A stretch of 64,000 bases of DNA, taken from Plecoglossus altivelis (Eukaryota; Chordata; Actinopteri; Osmeriformes; Plecoglossidae). The translations under genes and the position numbers were made by a program. Positions 47,533 through 57,009 of the stretch are shown in pieces. Numbering within the stretch: the first letter of the stretch is position 1; every line of letters starts with the position of its first letter. The DNA lies in the NCBI GenBank assembly GCA_036571765.1, contig BROE01000018.1:15350375-15414374 (forward strand), written 5' to 3'. Below the pieces are notes generated by a model. It searched no databases and had not been told where the DNA came from. It saw only the letters and a program-made list of their open reading frames with translations.

Positions 47533-49170
47533 GACAGAGAGAGACAGAGAGAGACAGAGAGAGAGACAGACGAGAGAGACAGAGAGAGACAGAAGAAATG
47601 AGAGAGAGACAGACGAAGAGAGACAGAGAGAGAGGGGTCCAAGAGAGAGAGAGAGAGAGAGAGGAGAGGAGAACAGAGCGGAGACAGAGAGAGAGAGACA
47701 GATGAAGAGAGACAGAAGAGAGCGAGACAAGGAGAGAGAGAGACAGAGAGAGAGAGACAGAGAGAGAGAGACAGAGAGAGAGAGACAGAGAGAGAGAGAC
47801 AGAGCGTGCAAGCAGTATTTCATGTGGTGAGGACTGCCTACGTCTCCTGGGTGAGATCTCACAGCCTGGTTTCCCTCTTGGTTTCCTGCTAAACCACACG
47901 GCTGAGAGAGCGAGGAACTCTGGCGACCGCTTCTCTCACGATGCTTTCTTAATCCAGACTGAGCCCCCCCACACGCACACACACGCACGCACACGCACGC
48001 ACGCGCGCGCACGCACGCACACGCACGCACACGCACACGCACACACACCATGATCTACAGTTAAAGCAGCTCGGGCCCTTTATACAAATCAGCACAGCTG
48101 TAATATCCTTTGACAGGCTTCAGGAAATACAATACAGCCAGGTAGCGTCTGTAGCACCAACTGAGCACAACACACAGTCATTCACCCCTACTGAGCACAA
48201 CACACAGTCATTCACCCCTACTGAGCACAACACACAGTCATTCCCCCCTACTGAGCACAACACACAGTCATTCAGCCCTACTGAGCACAACACACAGTCA
48301 TTCACCCCTACTGAGCACAACACACAGTCATTCACCCCTACTGAGCACAACACACAGTCATTCAGCCCTACTGAGCACAACACACAGTCATTCAGCCCTA
48401 CTGAGCACAACACACAGTCATTCACCCCTACTGAGCACAACACACAGTCATTCACCCCTACTGAGCACAACACACAGTCATTCACCCCTACTGAGCACAA
48501 CACACAGTCATTCACCCCTACTGAGCACAACACACAGTCATTCAGCCCTACTGAGCACAACACACAGTCATTCACCCCTACTGAGCACAACACACAGTCA
48601 TTCACCCCTACTGAGCACAACACACAGTCATTCAGCCCTACTGAGCACAACACACAGTCATTCACCCCTACTGAGCACAACACACAGTCATTCACCCCTA
48701 CTGAGCACAACACACAGTCATTCACCCCTACTGAGCACAACACACAGTCATTCAGCCCTACTGAGCACAACACACAGTCATTCACCTGCAGCAGCACTAC
48801 TCCTCCAGCCCCTGCTGATGCTGCTCCTACCAGGTTAAACAGCCCTGCTCCTCCTCCTCCTCCTCCTACCAGGTTAAACAGCCCTGCTCCTGCTCCTCCT
48901 CCTACCAGGTTAAACAGCCCTGCTCCTCCTCATATCAGGTTAAACAGCCCTGCTCCTGCTCCTCCTCCTACCAGGTTAAACAGCCCTGCTCCTGCTCCTC
49001 CTCCTCCTCCTACCAGGTTAAACAGCCCTGCTCCTCCTCCTCCTCCTCCTCCTACCAGGTTAAACAGCCCTGCTCCTCCTCCTCTAACAGCTTGGTGCCT
49101 GGTTGCTCCTCACAGACCCCTGGAAGACCAACAGATCAATAGGAGGGGTGGGATGTAAACACGTCGTGGA

Positions 49171-49206
<36 letters not shown>

Positions 49207-52200
49207 AGATGATACACCTCTAGCAAGGACAACAGAGCGGCTAGGGAGTATTGACACAGAAGCAGCCTGCAAATCTCCGTGGATGTTCTCCGACAGCGCA
49301 GGCCCCTGACAGAGTAAGAGATGAGACGGAGCTGAACACACGAGCTCAGCCTGTCCTTTCAGCAGCTGGGACCGTCCGGACAGCACCCAGCCTCCATCAT
49401 TATAGGTTTACCCTTCATGCCTAGACTCCAAACCGCGGCTCAAGGAAATCTCAATGATGCTGTCTCAGTGAAGTAATGCTAATGTGCACTGAGTTTCCCA
49501 ATGACACGAACCTGTAGTTATTCCTAGTGGCCCCCCTGCCCCCCCCCCCTTACCTTATTCATGTTGCCAGCCTGCTGGGCGTTCATGGCGTTGTGGGCCC
49601 CCATCTGCATCCCTCCTTGGGTGAGAGTCTCCGCCAACACGCTGCCCCCCACGCCGGCCCCTGCGCCCCCCGGCAAGGTCTGCCCCTGGTACTGCATCCC
49701 AGGCCTGCCCCTGCCGGCCGGCCCCAGTCCTCCGTTCATCACCTGCCCCATCACCTGCCCGCTGTTCATCATCGCTTGACCGAACCCCCCCATGCCCGGT
49801 CCCCCGTTCCCCTGGCCCCCCTTCTGGACCTGCGGGGACGGGTGTCCCGGCGAGCCCTGGCCCATGGGGCTCTTGCCCAGCACGGAGGCCAGCTGGCCCC
49901 CCATGGTCCCGGGCTGGGGGCTGGAGGAGTTGAGCCCCCCGCCCAGGCTGGAGGTGCTGCCGGCCCGCAGGAGCTCTGACAGCTGCTTGTGTTTGGCGGC
50001 CGCGTCAGGCACCATGTCCCCATTAGGGATGAGCTCGTCTGGGAGGTCATCCTCCAGGTCAAATAGAGACACCAGATCTGGGGGAGAGAGACAGAGAGAA
50101 AGAGAGAGACAGAGAGACAGAGAGAGACAGAGAGAAAGAGAGAGGCAGAGAGACAGAGAGAGACAGAGAGAGAAAGAGAGAGTGAAAGAGAGAGAGAGTG
50201 AAAGAGAGAGAGAGAGTGAACGACAGAGAGTGAAAGAGAGACAGAGAGAGAAACAAAACAGCTGTCAACATCAAACGTGGGTCTCTATCTCCTGCAGTAA
50301 CAGTTTTACTTCTTGGCAAGAGAAACAAACAGACAGACAGGCATTCTTTCCCCCAAAGATGGCTCGTGTCAAATTCTTGGGTTTAACATGAAGCGTGCAG
50401 ACAAGGAGAGATAACCAACTCAAAAGGAAGTCACAAGTCAGAAGGTGTGTTTACTCAACCTGTCACACACACGCACTTTGAAATAGACACGCTAATCATC
50501 TGAAACCTCAGAGAAAATGAACAAGACAAAGGCAAAATGCTACGCTACCCTTAAAAGCTAGCCCCGCCCTGTCCACAAGACACACACAAACATACACACA
50601 CATCCTTCCACTTGTCTGTGCTGATGACGCACGCTTGCTGTAGCTGAACAGCAGCGAGCTGTAGCAGAGCCCAGGAAGGAGTGAAAGAGCGCAGGGTCGA
50701 TCGCGCACGTCGCGTGCGTGAGCCTCATTCTTTCTAGGAACCTCGGTTCACCTCAGGGGGAAATCCTGCCCCCGGCCAGGTGCTCAAAATAGCCCTGATC
50801 CAGGTGTTCCTCCAGGGCTGTCTGGATGTGACGGAGCCCTGCAGTCAGGACGACTGAACGACTCCTCACAGAGGGGCCTCGACACGACTCCTCACACAGG
50901 GGCCTCGACACGACTCCTCACACAGGGCCCTCGACACGACTCCTCACACAGGGCCCTCGACACGACTCCTCACACAGGGGCCTCCACACAACTCCTCACA
51001 CAGGGGCCTCCACACAACTCCTCACACAGGGGCCTCGACACGACTCCTCACACAGGGCCCTCAACACGGTTCTGGGACGCACGCAGTCCGTAGTACACGG
51101 ATAGAATTGCAGAACGCAGATGTTCAAACGAAGTTAGAACATTTGATATTTGGATTACAGCGATCCAAAATGATCGTGAGCTATGTGTAATAGACAGTTT
51201 TGTTTTGTTTGTACAAATGTAATGCAGTGGATTTAATATGTAAGGTGATGAGTTGGGCCCAAGCACTAGTAAATATGCAAGTATCGCAGCATGTGATTGA
51301 GAACATGACAGAGAGCCTGCAGGTCTAAACAACATGAACGTACTGAAGGCCTCTGAACTCCCCATCAACTCAGACACACTAAAATACTGTATTATTGTAG
51401 TACTTGGGTTTCACAGCCAAACTTCTTTCTTTTTTTTTACCAAAATCTGGAAAAAATGAAACGGCGAAATCTCCAGACTGCAAAAGCGTGCGATTGAACT
51501 GGGGGATGGGAGGAGCCAATGGGGTCAGAGCAGGGAAGTTCAGAAGCATTGGAAGCTCTCAGTTCAACTCAGACACACATGACGCACTAAACACGGTGGT
51601 GTTATTACAGTACTTGAGGTTTACGGTCAAACATTTCTGTCACAGAATCCTGGAAAAAATCCCAAAATTGCTAAGACATGTTCTTGAACTGGGACGGCTA
51701 TGAACCCAGACAGGGGCTGACTGCTAACTGACTAAGGCAGCCAGACAACTGGTCTGTGTGTGTGTGTCTGTCCTCCTTACCCAGCTTGGTGTCCAGGATG
51801 GACAGACTGCCTGCTGGAGGGGTAATGAACTCTCGCCACAGACAAAAAGTAAACACACGCACGCTAATGACCCGTTACTGTCCGAACCGCGCGTTCACGC
51901 CAAGCCTGCGCGCGCACGTTTGCGGTACTGCCAATTACAGACGGGCGGCAAAATCGATTTCGTTTCCGGTCCGGTTCATTTTCATTCAGGATTTTGGCAC
52001 GAGGTGTGAAAATGACTCGTCTTTTTTTCCACTTTAACGTTGGTGATGACGGTAAAGAACCGTCATCAGGTTCCTGAGCTGGCGTAGCCTGGACCAGACA
52101 TCCCACGTGACTTCCACAGTTTAACGCTGCTGTGGGTTCAAACACGTGGATGTTCGCGTGCAGCTAGCTAGCTCCGTTAGCAAGTGTCCTTTTTTCGATT

Positions 52201-55200
52201 CTTTTGAATACTTAACTAACGAAAGGGTGGCTAAAGTAGCAGTAGCTAGCACTACGCTTTTGTTACATCTTCATAATCATACATGTTTACAGCAATGGGG
52301 GTGCTTTCTCAGGCTTGTACTCCCTTTATACATTTCAAAAGTGATATTTGGTGAAAGTTAGGTTCACTCTTTATTAAGAGGATAAATCACCATTTGCTTT
52401 ATTCATTTTCAAAATTTTAATTTTCAATTCTTTAAAAACGTCTTTGAACAATTCAATTTCTCTCCTGTAGTTTATTTAGGTGAAAGAAAGGGAAAAAAAG
52501 TCGAAAAAAAATTAGGTTATGGTGCGAAAAGAAACCAAGAGATATAAATTGCTAGGCTGTATCGCCCAGCTTTGCTGCTGGAATAAGACTCAAGCGGTCC
52601 AAAACCATATGCGTGCACCCAGCACTGTGCCTGGCCTGCTTCACAAAACCATACAAGTGGATCCAGCACTGTGCCTGGCCAGTTAGAGTAACATGCTCCT
52701 TTTTTATGAATGAAACAGCCCTCCCTTTTCTGAATGGGGAATAGTCTAAACCATAGAGACGGTTGCCAGGTACAGCCGATCTTAGGAGTCCGCAGGGCTG
52801 CGGAGAATGACAGCTTTGTTCCCCCGTACAGGGGTAACCGTGGAGAGGAGCCGGGCTCTGGAGGGGCTTTTGACGCGAGCGGGGCTGCGAGACAAGACAC
52901 TTGACAAATCAATTAGTGTCACCGAGCGCTCTGGAAGCGGGCCGGCGCTGACTCTTCCAGCCCGTCTGAAAAGGTTATTGAGCTCCGACAGACCGCGTGT
53001 TAGAGAAGCAGGAGAGAAGGAGCTTTGGTTGCACGCCCCACCTCTCTCTCCTAGCCTGCTCATTGAAAAGCCTGGCAGTGAAACGGTACTGCTAACCTTG
53101 CTGATTAAATACAACCCCCTCTCTCTCTCGCCTCTCTCTCTCCCTCCCTCCCTTCCCTCCCCCCTCTCCCCCTCTCTCCCCCTCTCTCCCTCCCTCTCCC
53201 TCCCTCTCCCTCCCTCTGCATTTCAGAACACAGCTAATCCCGCCACTTGAGTCACAGATGAGAGGAAGAACCGCCGGGTCCGTAGGCGCGCCAGGGTTCT
53301 ATAGAAACACCTCATGAAGGGCTGCCGATGAATCAGTTGCTTTTACCAGCAGAGATGAAGCGTCCTCTATTAGACAGCCCAGCGTGTGTGGACGGCTAAT
53401 ACCAGGCTTGGGTGTGACGTGGCTGGGCTGGGGGAGTGGGGGAGTGACAGAATGGACGAGAGGACAAAATAGGAAATGGGGAGAGAGGGAGGAAGAGAGA
53501 ATAAGCAAAAAGCAAAGGAGGGTGAGTGCAAGAGAGAAAGGACCAGAGAGAACGTAGAGAACCCAGAACTGCCCTCCCCGCCCTCGCCCCTCGCCCCCCC
53601 CCCCCCCCCCAGCCCTGGAGGGTTCCCCCTCTCCCCCTGGCCCCAGGCTGGGCAGCCAGCTGACAGGCAGAGCAGCTGGCTGGGGAGGAGGGTTAGAGCG
53701 GAGGGATGCGGCAGGGGAGTGTGGCTCTAATAGAACAGATTAGATTTAAAGGGCCAGACAGCCCGGGGGGGGGGGGGGGGTCAGGCACCGCCACCTCAAC
53801 AGCGGCACACGCTTTACAAGACAATTAGCCTGTTGCTGCAAGCGCTCGCTGTCGGGGGAGGGGCGGCGTGGTTACAGCTCAAGCGGGCGAGCTCTACGTT
53901 GGTAAGCGTGTCCGTGTTGTAGCAAGAGGCGATCAAACGCACACCCGGGAGACTTCACATTTGGTATTGACCTCTCCGCTACTGTTCTCAAACCCGGTTA
54001 CCTTCTACATTGTTCTCAACCGTGACCACTTCTCAACCATGAACACTTTCTACAAGTGGAGTTAGTGTTCATGATTCTTAACCGTGTCGGTAGCAGCCAC
54101 CACAATCTACACATTTTCAACCATGACAACCATCTATACGTTCTCAACCATGACAACCATCTACACCTTCTAAACCATGACAACCATCTACACCTTCTCA
54201 ACCATGACAACCATCTACACGTTCTTAACCTTGACAACCATCTACACCTTCTCAACCATGAAAATCGTCTACACGTTCTTAACCATGACAACCATTTGCA
54301 CGTTCTTAATCATGACAACCATCTACAGCTTCTCAAACATGACAACCATCTACAGCTTCTCAAACATGACAACCATCTACACCTTCTCAAACATGACAAC
54401 CATCTACACCTTCTCAACCATAACAACTATCTACAGCTTCTCAACCATGACAACCATCTACACCTTCTCAACCATGACAATCGTCTGCACGTTCTTAACC
54501 ATGACAACCATTTGCACGTTCTTAACCATGACAACCATCTACAGCTTCTCAACCATGACAACCATCTACACCTTCTCAACCATGACAACCATCTACACCT
54601 TCTCAACCATGACAACCATCTACACCTTCTCAACCATAACAACTATCTATAGCTTCTCAACCATGACAAACATCTACACCTCAACCATGACAACCATCTA
54701 GACCTTCTCAACCATGACAACCATCTACACCTTCTCAACCATAACAACCATCTGCAGCTTCTCAACCATGACAACTATCTACACCTCAACCATGACATCC
54801 ATCTAGACCTTGTCAACCATCTACACCTTCTCACCCATGACAACCATCTACACCTTCTCAACAATAACAACTATCTACAGCTTCTCAACCATGACAAACC
54901 ATGACAAACCTCAACCATGACAACCATCTACACCTTCTCAACCATGACAACCATCTACACCTTCTCAACCATGACAACCATCTACACCTTCTCAACCATA
55001 ACAACCATCTGCAGCTTCTCAACCATGACATCTATCTAGACCGTGTCAACCATCTACACGGTTGTCATCATTCTTCTGAGTGATCCTCACAACCATGACT
55101 TTCACCTCCTCCCACATCTCCACCCCTCGCTAACGTCGCTACAATCTTGGAGCTCTTCTACAGACAAAAAGACGACAAACGTCAGAATGGACAACAGCGT

Positions 55201-56970
55201 GATAAGATAAAACCTCACTAATCCCAGAAGAAATTCTCCTACGCCAGAGATTATTCCCCCCCCCTCAAAAAAAGAGGTCACAACATGGCTCAAAAATAAT
55301 AACGAGTATTAAAGACGAACTGGTCTTTGCTAATAGAGCTTTATAAACACAGCTGGAACGCCCGCGACGGAAGCGGAAAGGGTTTGTGTGAGTAGGATGG
55401 GTGGGTGTGGATCTGAGACGTGGAAGCGAGAGAGCGGAGGAACAAGTCATACCAGGACACCGTCGCCTCACCAGTCTGGTATGTTGAACAGCAAAGGAAA
55501 GAAAACAATTAGAAGACATTTAATGCCAAATTCTCGAGCGAAAGCTGGTCGAACTTTGGCTTGTCGGTCGCCGTTCGATGGGAGGTTCTTGCGTAAAAAC
55601 TTTTAATGCGCCGCTTTTATAAGACGAGACGTGATCGCTTCAAGATGGAAGGAATTAGTGGTGCGCTGCACTTGTAAAAAAAGAAAAAAAAAGAAAAAAA
55701 AACAAGATTAATAATGAACAGGCAGCCGTCGCTGTGTCGACGCCTGTGCTGCGAAGAACCACAGAGAAAACTGAGGACACAGCAGCCAAACTGACAGAGC
55801 GGCGTCCTGGGGGGGAAACAGGAGAGGGGGTCTCTTTGGGGGCATTTTCCAACAGAAAAGACGCGGAACGACCCTGGCACCCTGCTGTGACCGTACCCTT
55901 GCCGGCCTTGCCAGGACCAGTGTCCGCGTCTGGAACAAGAGGTGTTCAGCGGAGAACAGAGTGTGCCGACTGAGGGATAAAAGACACACGGGGGGGGTGG
56001 GGGAGGGGGATGGGACGCCAATCTCTTCCTTCATCAAATCAGTTCCGCTCCATTCGAAAGAGACATTCCCTGGCACAGCCGACCCAGGACCCAGCCTGTC
56101 CTGTACCCCCGCCCCTGCCCTGCCCCCCTCCCCCCTCCCAGAGTCTGGGGAGAGAGAGCAGCGTTTTTCCGCTTGGCTGTATCTGTATGTGTGCTAATGC
56201 TAACAGCGCTGGAATAATGCTCACCCAGGGCGCTGGTGTCCATTCACGCAGCCCAGAGAGAAAGGGGGACTCCCACTAGGTGCGCAGTGGGCCAGGAGAC
56301 CGGTGCCGGCTTTTCACCGCAGATGCCAAGACACCCGCTGGCGTGCAAATGACACCAGACCAGACGTGGGCCTGCTGGCAAGGCTGAGGCAGGTGGACCC
56401 ACACGCGCACACGCATGGTTGAAGCTCTATTAAAGCTGTTAACACACACATCAACACAGCCCTGCAGGCTGCGGTGGTGTGGCCAGCGTTCCCCTTCCCT
56501 CCGCTGAACTAGAGCTTCTTAGCTAAGAGGGCTGTGGGCTTGGCCACACGTGCTTGCTGTCTGTCGCTGTCAGAAACCTTCCTGGCAAAACGCGACCCCG
56601 TTGACACGGCATGAAAGACTGACACGTGGTGAAAACAAAACCGCTGCACAGTCCTTGACGCTTCCAGAAACGCTGAGTCTTATTTCTTGGACAGACGCTT
56701 CGTCAGTTTGGATGCTGCTTCAGGGATCAAACTAAGGCAATGAGCAAGAAAGTGGAAGAGGATGAAGGGAGGTGCAAACAGCTGCTCTCCCCACAGGTCA
56801 ATCGGAAGAACCTTCCTGGAGTTTTTCCAGACCAATGACGAGAGAATTCAGCCCACATTAATATCTGCGATCTCCGCGCTCCAAATCATCCCAACGTGCA
56901 CTCCGACGGCACGGCCGCATTCTAAAACCTCAAAAGACAGTCTGGTCTGAACCATACTGCACTGAGAGAG

Positions 56971-57009
<39 letters not shown>

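Noticed and set aside
48149..48785. Possible CRISPR-like regular array
   Set aside because: Units are contiguous with no unique spacers and the genome is eukaryotic.
48120..48797. 225-codon Cys-rich repeat frame
   Set aside because: Product of the exact 30-base array; no start context, splice sites or homologue.
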